Below, one piece after another: positions 1 through 54,000 of a stretch of 64,000 bases of DNA (position 1 is its first letter; each line of letters starts with the position of its first letter). The notes beneath the pieces are model-generated. The model had not been told where the DNA came from. It saw only the letters and a program-made list of their open reading frames with translations, and made no database searches. A program made the position numbers and the translations under genes. The stretch is from Salvelinus alpinus (taxonomy: Eukaryota; Chordata; Actinopteri; Salmoniformes; Salmonidae): positions 13,091,612 through 13,155,611 of the forward strand of contig NC_092094.1 in assembly GCF_045679555.1 (NCBI RefSeq), given 5' to 3'.

Positions 1-43323
<43,323 letters not shown>

Positions 43324-43800
43324 GATTCCACAGTCCAATGACTATCGATTGATAGAAGAACAAAAAAGAACGGGATCTATCCGTTTTCTTTTCATCCGAC
43401 AGGCTGGCTGGCGAGAGGCGGAGAGTGGAGTGCGCACCACCCAACAGCAAGTTGTCTGAGCAACAGCGCAACTCACCTCGACTTCACTTCAGCCATATTT
43501 CAGATTATTATGGGTCTAGAGATTTTAAATAAAATACTGCGACTGGTCGGTGCTCCTTTGCATTTCCAGCTAGAATACATTCCTTGACGACATTCTGTTT
43601 GGAGCGGCGAGGCTGTTGCGTGGTCCAGTCGCTTTCGCTCCTTGCTCTTTGGTTGGGAGAGGGACACACGCCTCCCGCACAATGCACACACCTAGCCTGC
43701 TCGAGCCGCAATGCGTCACCAAGCCACGCCTTCTTCTCGGTGCGCTGTCTGTGAAGGTTGAGTGTTGACATCACAATGCGCATGGAGGTCAACTCCAATT
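43324..43800 (-). promoter_or_regulatory. KIF21A: probable KIF21A promoter and 5' UTR
   Basis: The 480 bp upstream of the KIF21A start codon are noticeably richer in CpG than the surrounding AT-rich intron and intergenic DNA (for example near 43540-43750). No TATA box or transcription start can be fixed from sequence. The assignment rests on position and composition. Confidence 0.5.
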
Positions 43801-44407
43801 TAGACTTTTAGAAGAAATGTAGTGAGTGAGTGACGTCATGCCACGTGTACTCTTTGAATACCATCCTGTCAAAATAATAGTATGCTTTCAATGAGGACCA
43901 TGATACTGCTTGTTATCAGTCAGATCATCAAAATCTAACTGAAAGATCATGAACAACTAATAAGACTACTAGCCTACTACATCATAGAGTAAAACAATTT
44001 AATACACATTTATTTTACCATTTGGTTTGAAAATAATTCGTTTTTCCCCAACACACTTACACACACAGTTGAGACACAGCAGTTGGTAGGCTCCATCTAT
44101 ACGGAACTCTTTGTTGTCATCAAATCAGTGCCCTTTAATTTTCCTCTAGCCCGTGAGATGCTTGTGGCTTTCTTGTTGTAGCTGAGGATTCAATGTGACC
44201 ATGACTTTTCAGTGTCATACACTCTGAATTACTACATGATATTTTGCTGTTACTACATGATACATGATATTTTTGTAACAATGTCACTCAGGTTAAACAG
44301 CGCCCCCATGCAATCATCTGGTATTACTACCAGATGTAAATACCCATTTAATAACCTTTTTAAGTAGGCTATTTTGCCTATATGACCTGTGAATCATCTA
44401 GTGCTCT

Positions 44408-44612
44408 TTTATTTATTTTTATTTAACCTTGATTTAATTAGGCAAGTCAGTTATGAACTAATTATTTTTTACAAACCCGGACGACGCTGGGCCAATTGTG
44501 CGCCGCCATATGGGACTCCCAATCACGGCCAGTTGTAATACAGCCCAGGATCGAACCAGGGTCTGTAGTGACGCTGAGATGCAGTGCCTACGCCTAAGGC
44601 ACTTCATGTGCC
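44408..44612 (-). mobile_element. tRNA-derived SINE, antisense
   Basis: Same family as 26123-26345: the reversed tail ggcaagtcagttatgaacta, the body ggccaattgtgcgccgccat and the B-box region ggatcgaaccagggtctgta are present. Intergenic. Confidence 0.87.
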
Positions 44613-44827
44613 CTAACCCTAACAATATATTTATCTCCTTGGGGGGAGAACAACAGTTGTTACTGTTAGATATTAGAGTACTTAGGATGTTGTGTTAAAT
44701 ACATTTGAAATCAATACCAATTAACCCCACCCTGGTAAGTCCTTTTATTGTTGAGGTCTACCAGCCTTAATCTCCACACCCTATGAACCTCACCCCCTTT
44801 CCTCCAGTCCCCAGGCCAGAAGCAGCA

Positions 44828-44985
44828 GTGTCTGGTTACAGTCCTCTCACAACAATTTATTATATATATTTTTAATTAACCTTTTATTTAACTAGGCAAG
44901 TCAGTTAAGAACAAATTCTTATTTACAATGACAGCCTAGTAGTGTCTGGTTACAGTCCTCTCACAACAATTATATATATAGTTTT
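44828..44985. repeat. 112-bp direct duplication including a SINE tail
   Basis: agtgtctggttacagtcctc tcacaacaat occurs at 44829 and again at 44941. Between them is a partial copy of the tail of the SINE that follows at 44988. The SINE and its flank were therefore partly duplicated after insertion. Confidence 0.85.
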
Positions 44986-44987
44986 TT

Positions 44988-45188
44988 TAATGTACCTTTT
45001 ATTTAACTAGGCAAATCAGTTAATAACAAATTCTTATTTACAATGACGACCTACTCCGGCCAATTGTGCGCCGCCCTATGGGACTCCAATCACAGCCAGA
45101 TGTGATACAGCCTGGATTCGAACCAGGTACTATAGTGACACCTCTTGCAGTGAGATGCAGTGCCTTAGACAGCTGCACCACTCAGGAG
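44988..45188 (-). mobile_element. tRNA-derived SINE, antisense
   Basis: Second full copy of the 26123 family: tail ggcaaatcagttaataacaa, body ggccaattgtgcgccgccct, head ending ctgcaccactcaggag. Confidence 0.88.
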
Positions 45189-45431
45189 CTGGTCTGACTA
45201 TCACCAAGGATGCACCTATCAGTCAACACAACCCACTGTAGAGCTTGAACAGAGCACACAATGTCAAGTATGTGGAAATACTGTAAACTACTGAACGAAC
45301 ATGGTGCTGGGAAAAATGCTGAAGGTAGGGGAAAAAAAAGTTTTTTTTCGACCAACAAACCGTATCTATCAACAATTTCACAGCGTAAATGAATTATATA
45401 CAGCAATGCTTCTAATTTGCTTTATTCACAA

Positions 45432-45612
45432 AGCAGGTAGCCTAGTGGTTAGAGCATTGGACTAGTAACCAAAAGGTTGCTAGATCAAATCCCTGAGCTG
45501 ACAAGGTAAACATCTGTCCATCTACCCCTGAACAAGGCAGTTAACCCACTGTTCCTAGGCCGTCAGTGAAAATAAGAATTTGTTGTTAACTGACTTGCCC
45601 AGTTAAAAAAAA
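45432..45612 (+). mobile_element. HpaI-type SINE
   Basis: Head gcaggtagcctagtggttag, B box ggttgctagatcaaatccc, core aaggcagttaacccactgtt with the GTTAAC site, tail ttaactgacttgcccagtta. Intergenic, near the 3' side of SLC2A13. Confidence 0.93.
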
Positions 45613-45789
45613 TGATCTCCCTTTAAATGAAAGTGCATTAACTACAGAATATTTCACTTTCTCAAAAACATGGTCCTCTTGAGTCAGTAGCGTACTTGTA
45701 AAATTGTCAACAGTAACTATTCAATTTGACTGGGAAACACTTGCCATGCCAACCTACAAAAAATGCATGAGGCTTTCATTTGTATAAGT

Positions 45790-46765
45790 ACAGTAGGTAT
45801 GAATCCACCAAGACATAATAATCCACCAAGACAAGCAGATATAATAATCCACCAAGACAAGCAGACATAATAATCCACCAAGACAAGCAGACATAATAAT
45901 CCACCAAGACAAGCAGACATAATAATCCACCGAGACATAATAATCCACCAAGACAAGCAGACATAATAATCCACCAAAACAAGCAGACATAATAATCCAC
46001 CAAAACAAGCAGACATAATAATCCACCAAAACAAGCAGACATAATAATCCACCAAAACAAGCAGACATAATAATCCACCAAAACAAGCAGACATAATAAT
46101 CCACCAAAACAAGCAGACATAATAATCCACCAAAACAAGCAGACATAATAATCCACCAAGACAAGCAGACATAATAATCCACCAAGACAAGCAGACATAA
46201 TAATCCACCAAGACAAGCAGACATAATAATCCACCAAGACAAGCAGACATTATAATCCACCAAGACAAGCAGACATAATAATCCACCAAAACAAGCAGAC
46301 ATAATAATCCACCAAAACAAGCAGACATAATAATCCACCAAAACAAGCAGACATAATAATCCACCAAAACAAGCAGACATAATAATCCACCAAGACAAGC
46401 AGACATAATAATCCACCAAGACAAGCAGACATAATAATCCACCAAGACAAGCAGACATAATAATCCACCAAGACAAGCAGACATTATAATCCACCAAGAC
46501 AAGCAGACATAATAATCCACCAAGACAAGCAGACATAATAATCCACCAAGACATAATAATCCACCAAGACAAGCAGACATTATAATCCACCAAGACAAGC
46601 AGACATAATAATCCACCAAGACAAGCAGACATAATAATCCACCAAGACAAGCAGACATAATAATCCACCAAAACAAGCAGACATAATAATCCACCAAGAC
46701 AAGCAGACATAATAATCCACCAAGACAAGCAGACATGATAATCCACCAAAACAAGCACGTGGAAC
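45790..46765. repeat. 26-bp intergenic minisatellite, about 37 copies
   Basis: Unit is ccaccaagacaagcagacat followed by aataat, with aa/ag variants and a few deleted units. The unit has no stop on the minus strand and 26 is not a multiple of 3, so all three frames stay open. Apparent proteins of 345-453 residues (repeated VDYYVCLSWW) are artefacts. Confidence 0.96.
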
Positions 46766-47167
46766 ACCACAGGACTGCATTTAATCATGTGCGCTTTTGA
46801 TTGATTTGAATGCAAGGCAAAAAAAGAAGCCCAAAACTTCTGAAAGGAAAGGTTAATTTCATTAGGTTTATCAATGTGCAATCTGTAGCAAAGGATTAAT
46901 AAATATTGTAATGTCATCAAAATATTCAAACAAATTAAGGCTAGTGTGCCAATAAAAAATTTAAAAACATTGGTCCTGGCTGAGAAGCCACACAGCTCCA
47001 GATAGCACCACCTTACTACTACTGGAGCTAAAGAAATGACAAAATCCAAGGACAGAAACAAATGCAATATTACTACACATTTGTGGGACTTTATAAGCAT
47101 TGGAAATGAATACACTACTATACTATTATAATAGTAATATTATATTCCAGTGGTGTTTACTGCTTTG

Positions 47168-47169
<2 letters not shown>

Positions 47170-47205
<36 letters not shown>
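47170..47205. repeat. (TA)n microsatellite
   Basis: About 36 bp of alternating T and A in the KIF21A-SLC2A13 spacer. Confidence 0.9.
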
Positions 47206-47207
<2 letters not shown>

Positions 47208-47365
47208 CTACGCTTTAACTCCATAGTGCACTTGGCTGAACTCTCTATGGGGATAGAAAATTACAAAACATAAATTTTAGTTAACAATACACGAAATTAA
47301 GTATTTCAACTCCACCATAGACATCCACAGCTACAGTAAATCAAATGCTATGTTGTTAGGATAGT

Positions 47366-47692
47366 TGAAGTCTCATCCACCAGCCAGTTAGGAGAGTTGA
47401 AGTCTCGTCCACCAGCCAGTTAGGAGAGTTGAAGTCTCGTCCACCAGCCAGTTAGGAGAGTTGAAGTCTCGTCCACCAGCCAGTTAGGAGAGTTGAAGTC
47501 TCGTCCACCAGCCAGTTATGAGAGTTGAAGTCTCGTCCACCAGCCAGTTAGGAGAGTTGAAGTCTCGTCCACCAGCCAGTTATGAGAGTTGAAGTCTCGT
47601 CCACCAGCCAGTTATGAGAGTTGAAGTCTCGTCCACCAGCCAGTCAGGAAAGTTGAAGTCTCGTCCACCAGCCAGTTAGGAGAGCTGCTATA
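47366..47692. repeat. 32-bp minisatellite, about 10 copies, just 3' of SLC2A13
   Basis: Unit gttaggagagttgaagtctc followed by gtccaccagcca. It ends about 105 bp beyond the SLC2A13 stop codon and so probably lies in its 3' UTR. No polyadenylation signal could be assigned. Confidence 0.94.
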
Positions 47693-47796
47693 TGCTAAAG
47701 GCCCAGTCATCAAGTGAGTTTAACACCACTGCCTGTAAGTCCACCAACCAAAGGACATGAAGGTGTGAGAGAGAGAGGTTCCTTGACCTGCCACGT

Positions 47797-48026
47797 CTAC
47801 TCCATGTCCGAGGCATCATTGTCTGAGAGGATGTCGCTCCCTTTTACCCTGTTGTACAGGATGTTTCTGGATCTGTCCCCATCCCCGTCAGACGCACTGC
47901 AGGAGCAGAGGTTTCCGGAGAACAGGGCCTCCATCTCCTCCAGCCTGCGGCCCTGGGTCTCTGGCAGACAGCCCAGCACAAACAGCAGCCCCAGCACAGT
48001 AAGGCCTGAGTAGAGGAAGAACGCAC
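47797..48026 (-). CDS. SLC2A13: SLC2A13 exon 10 (stop codon)
   Basis: Residues 563-637, [20 protein letters not shown] to SDNDASDME, then TAG. Helix 12 and the cytoplasmic tail with [15 protein letters not shown]. The C-terminus LSDNDASD(V/M)E is the same as human apart from one residue. Acceptor ctccag|GT. Confidence 0.96.
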
Positions 48027-51000
48027 CTGGAGGGAGATGGAGACACCAGTTAGCTTGAAGGAGAAGAGAAGAGGTTGAAACATTTTGTGTAGTGAACTAT
48101 GCATGTCCAACCCCTAATCCAGTTCAGTCAGGCAGTCATTCAAATCATCAGTCAGTTTATCATTCAGGCAGACAGTAGGTTCTTAGTTATAGCTTTTTAA
48201 CACCCATCACAATTAGACAGTATCTATGTAGATGAGCAGCACCATAGTAGGTGAGGTACTCAGCGACGTGGAGGAAGGTGAGTGACACCAGGACGTTACA
48301 GATCCAGTTGACTCCGGCTGAACAGGCGTTCCCAGTGCTCCTGGCCCACAGAGGGTAAATCTCACTGTTCACTGTCCACGGCATGGGCCCCATACCTACA
48401 GCACAGACACACAGACAGGCACGGATAGAGATGAGGACACAGACAAAAAAGAGTTATAGACCATGAGATATATATTTAAAAAACTGTAAGCAATATATAC
48501 TGTACTATGAAGAACACTTCAAACTGGTATGAAACACTCCAGGTGGGAAAATATACAACTTTTTGACCTTTGTTTGTGTTTGTGTGTGTGTGTCAGGGAG
48601 GGAGGGAGGGAGGGAGAAAGGGTGTTGTTCTCACCTGGAGCAAAGAAAGCCAGGTAGAGGATGAGCCCAAGCAGCACTATCCAGGAGTAGGAAGTGGGGC
48701 AGTAGTTATAGGCCCAGAGAGACCCATCACTGACCTGGCTCAGATTGGAACACCTGTACAGAGACAAACACATGTGGCTAAACAGAACTCAGATACAGCA
48801 GAAATAAAGCCATCTCCGGCTTCAGAGACAGACAGACTGACAGACAGGCAAGAAGTAACAGAGTCCCCCACACACACACACAAACACACACACAAATCCC
48901 TAACCTGCCCCAGGCGGCTTCATCGGTCGATGTTTGGTTGACAGGTATGCAGGAAGAGTCGTATACAGTGGAACCGTTCTCACGGTAACAGAACCCACAG
49001 CCAGGATCCAACATGCAGGGCTCACAGGACCTGGGGACAGTTAACAGTGTGACACCCTTCACTCTATTGTGGTGGGGACAGGAAAAAAAATCTCAATCCT
49101 TATACAGTATTAGGTAATACAAGTCATACCCAGTCTCACCCATATAGTGTGCAGGAGGTGGAGTTGAGAGAGGTGTCAGTGGGGTGGAGAGTGACTGCAG
49201 GGGAGTGCTGGGCTGATAACAGGAACCCTATAGCCAAGACCGTCAGACTCAAAGCAGTACCTAGAAGACAGAGAAATGAAGAAGTCTTCTGACTTAATGC
49301 AAAGCACATTTCTTCATTTTAGGTAAAAAACTAGGCGGTATACCGTACGCCGGGGTATTCGGACATTTCCACGGGATGGTTTTTCAATACCGTCAATACA
49401 GTTGAAACTATTTCTTTTAAGTTTTTTTTAATACATTTGAATATTTGTAGCTACTTTTTAAGTAAATACCAGCAGTCAACTTGTGCAATACGTTAGGCGA
49501 TAAAGCAAATTGCGTTCTTCATTTCACCTGTCATTATGAAGCTTACCGGTAGTCCCCACTCACATTTACAAGCACACAACGATTCAATTTTATTTGTCAC
49601 GTTTCGTAAACAACAGGTGTGGACTAACAGTGAAATGCTTACTTACAGGCCCTTCCCAACAATGCAGAGATAAAGAAATAATAGAAAAGTAAAACACGTA
49701 ATAAAAATAATAATAGATACACAATGAGTAATGATAACTCGATGTGCAGGGTATGAGGTAATTGACGTAGATATGTACATATAACTAGGAATTTTTGTAA
49801 GTCAGTCACTGCAGCATGTGCCAGGTGATCTAGTTACAGTATGGATTTCACAACTAAATGTTTGCCAGCTAGATATCTTATAACTGTTAAGTTAACTGTT
49901 TAAAATATGCTAAATGCTCTGCAGTTGTGCATTTGGTTTGCTAACTTAATAGCTAGTTATCTAGCTAGCTAAGTGGTTAGCTTCTTGCAAAATCAAGGTA
50001 TGACAATCTGAATATTTACATTTGTATTTATTTAACCTATATTTAACTCGGCAAGTCAGATAAGAACAAATTCTTATTTACAATGACGGCCTACGCCGGC
50101 CAAACCCTAACGACGCTGGGCCAATTGTGCACCCCCTTAGGAACTCCCAATCACAGCCTGTTGTGATACAGCCTAGAATTGAACCAGGGTCTGTAGTGAC
50201 GCCTCTAGCACTGAGATGCAGTGCCTTAGATCACTGCGCCACTCAGGAGCCCAAGCTTATTAAGAACCATATCTAACTGCCTCTTGGGATAAAATGTGAA
50301 TATCCACACACACATACACACACCTATTAAGCTTCCCAGCGTAAGCTTCCTGCGTCCGACTCTTTCCACAAGCCACACCCCCACCAGGGTGAACAGGAAG
50401 TTGGTGGCGGCGGTGGCGGAAGCCAACCAGATGGCCTGCTTGTCGTCCCTCACCCCCGCCATCTGTAGGATGGTGGCGCTGTAGTACCTGATAGGGACAA
50501 CAGAAGGAGAAGGCATGAACACGGAGGATAAGCAGACCATAGGAGGCTGCTGAGGGGAGGACGGCTCATAATAATGGTCGGAACGGAGCAAATGGAATGG
50601 CATCAAACACCTGGAAACCACGTGTTTGATGTATTTGATACCATTCTACTTCAGCCATTACCACGAGCCCATCCTCCCCAATTAAGGTGTCACCAACCTC
50701 CTGTGAAGCATACAGTAGGGAAGAGACTGACTGGCAGGTAGACAGGACGATGAGACCACTTTAGACTAATGAGATGCGGCCATAGATAAACACAATGATT
50801 TCTGATGAAGGAAAACACCTACATGACAGTGTTGATCCCAGAGAGCTGTTGGAACATCTGCAGGCCGCAGCCTACGGTCAGGGCTCTGCGTGTGGGAGGG
50901 CGAGTCAGCATACGCCACAATACTAGGCCACCTGGTGGACAGAGGGAAATTTGGTAACACTTTTATGAACATTTAAAAAAAGTTGCATGCATTATACATT

Positions 51001-54000
51001 TTAGCACCAAATGTTTTAGTTTCCAACAGAATGCATTATATGATTAATTAACCTGCTAAATTGGAGAAAGGCCCAATTGGTGAGACCTATTTGAGAAATC
51101 TGTGTGTTCTATGGCTGCATTTACACAGGCAGCTAAATTCTGATCTTTATCCACTAATTGGTCTTTTGACCTGATGTGATTGGTCAAAAGACCAATTAGT
51201 GGAAAAAAGACCATAATTGGGCTGCCTGTGTAAATGCAGCCTAAGTTATGTGCATAAAACTGATGTGAAATGCTTCAAGAATCAAATTAACTGAAACAAC
51301 AAAGGCTACGTTTACACAGGCAGCCAAATTCTGATATTTTTTCCACTAATCAAATTAGATCTTTTCACATCAGATATTTTTCAGAGCTGATCTGAAATAC
51401 CAATCAGTGAAACAAAGATCAGAATCGGGCTGCATGTGTAAAGGCAGCCAAAGAAAAACAAAGAGTTGCCTCTGAACCTAGAACACAGATTGAGAGGCTT
51501 AGGCTCTCACTCTTTTGACCAATCAGATCAGCACTGAAAAAGATCTGATGTGATTGGTCAAAAGAATAAATTGCGGAAAAAAGATTTACAACTGGGCTGC
51601 CTGTGTAAATGCAACCTTAGGAACAAATCAACATTTACTGGGGGGAGGGTCTGGTCCAACTCAAGGTGTCATTATGAAAACTGCACCCCCCTCCCCAAAG
51701 TTCAAACATTTTTCACATGACCCTCCCCTTGTACTGTAAAATAAAGTGAACACCCTCACTCCTCAAACTTCTCTTCCTTATATATATACACTGCTCAAAA
51801 AAATAAAGGGAACACTTAAACAACACAATGTAACTCCAAGTCAATCACACTTCTGTGAAATCAAACTGTCCACTTAGGAAGCAACACTGATTGACAATAA
51901 ATTTCACATGCTGTTGTGCAAATGGAATAGACAAAAGGTGGAAATTATAGGCAATTAGCAAGACACCCCCAATAAAGGAATGGTTCTGCAGGTGGTGACC
52001 ACAGACCACTTCTCAGTTCCTATGCTTCCTGGCTGATGTTTTGGTCACTTTTGAATGCTGGCGGTGCTTTCACTCTAGTGGTAGCATGAGACGGAGTCTA
52101 CAACCCACACAAGTGGCTCAGGTAGTGCAGTTCATCCAGGATGGCACATCAATGCGAGCTGTGGCAAAAAGGTTTGCTGTGTCTGTCAGCGTAGTGTCCA
52201 GAGCATGGAGGCGCTACCAGGAGACAGGCCAGTACATCAGGAGACGTGGAGGAGGCCGTAGGAGGGCAACAACCCAGCAGCAGGACCGCTACCTCCGCCT
52301 TTGTGCAAGGAGGAGCACTACCAGAGCCCTGCAAAATGACCTCCAGCAGGCCACAAATGTGCATGTGTCAGCATATGGTCTCACAAGGGGTCTGAGGATC
52401 TCATCTCGGTACCTAATGGCAGTCAGGCTACCTCTGGCGAGCACATGGAGGGCTGTGCGGCCCCACAAAGAAATGCCACCCCACACCATGACTGACCCAC
52501 CGCCAAACCGGTCATGCTGGAGGATGTTGCAGGCAGCAGAACGTTCTCCACGGCGTCTCCAGACTCTGTCACGTCTGTCACATGTGCTCATGTGCTCAGT
52601 GTGAACCTGCTTTCATCTGTGAAGAGCACAGGGCGCCAGTGGCGAATTTGCCAATCTTGGTGTTCTCTGGCAAATGCCAAACGTCCTGCACGGTGTTGGG
52701 CTGTAAGCACAACCCCCACCTGTGGACGTCGGGCCCTCATACCACCCTCATGTAGTCTGTTTCTGACCGTTTGAGCAGACACATGCACATTTGTGGCCTG
52801 CTGGAGGTCATTTTGCAGGGCTCTGGTAGTGCTCCTCCTTGCACAAAGGCGGAGGTAGCGGTCCTGCTGCTGGGTTGTTGCCCTCCTACGGCCTCCTCCA
52901 CGTCTCCTGATGTACTGGCCTGTCTCCTGGTAGCGCCTCCATGCTCTGGACACTACGCTGACAGACACAGCAAACCTTTTTGCCACAGCTCGCATTGATG
53001 TGCCATCCTGGATGAACTGCACTACCTGAGCCACTTGTGTGGGTTGTAGACTCCGTCTCATGCTACCACTAGAGTGAAAGCACCGCCAGCATTCAAAAGT
53101 GACCAAAACATCAGCCAGGAAGCATAGGAACTGAGAAGTGGTCTGTGGTCACCACCTGCAGAACCATTCCTTTATTGGGGGTGTCTTGCTAATTGCCTAT
53201 AATTTCCACCTTTTGTCTATTCCATTTGCACAACAGCATGTGAAATTTATTGTCAATCAGTGTTGCTTCCTAAGTGGACAGTTTGATTTCACAGAAGTGT
53301 GATTGACTTGGAGTTACATTGTGTTGTTTAAGTGTTCCCTTTATTTTTTAAAGCAGTGTATATACACACATACAGTACCAGTCAAAAGTTTGGACACATT
53401 ACAAGGTTTTTCTTTATTTTTACTATTTTCTACCTTGTAGAATAATAGTGAAGACATCAAAACTATTAAATAACACGTATGGAGTCATGTAGTAACCAAA
53501 GAAGTGTTAAATAAATCAAAATATATTTTATATTTGAGACTCTTTAAAGTAGCCACCCTTTGCCTTGATGACAGCTTTGCACTCTTGGTATTCTCTCAAC
53601 CAGCTTCATGAGGTAGTCACCTGGAATCCATTTCAATGAACAGGTTTGCCTTGCTAAAAGTTAATTTGTGGAATTTATTTTCTTCTTAATGCGTTTGAGC
53701 CAATCAGTTGTGTTGTGACATGGTAGGGGTGGTATACAGAAAATAGCCCTATTTGGTAAAAGACCAAGTCCATATTATGGCAAGAACAGCTCAAATAAGT
53801 AAAGAAAAATGACAGTCCATCATTACTTTAAAACACGAAGGTCAGTCAATCCGGAGGTCAGTCAATTTCAAGTACTTTGAAAGTTTCTTCAAGTGCAGTC
53901 GCAAAAACCATCAAGCGCTATGATGAAACTTGATCTCATGAGGACCGCCACAGGAAAGCACAGGAAAGGAAGACCGAGAGGTACCTCTGCTGCATAGGAT

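Noticed and set aside
45717-47115. Open frames of 345 and 453 codons with repeated transmembrane-like VDYYVCLSWW units
   Set aside because: A 26-bp minisatellite whose unit lacks stops keeps all three minus frames open. No splice sites, codon bias or similarity.
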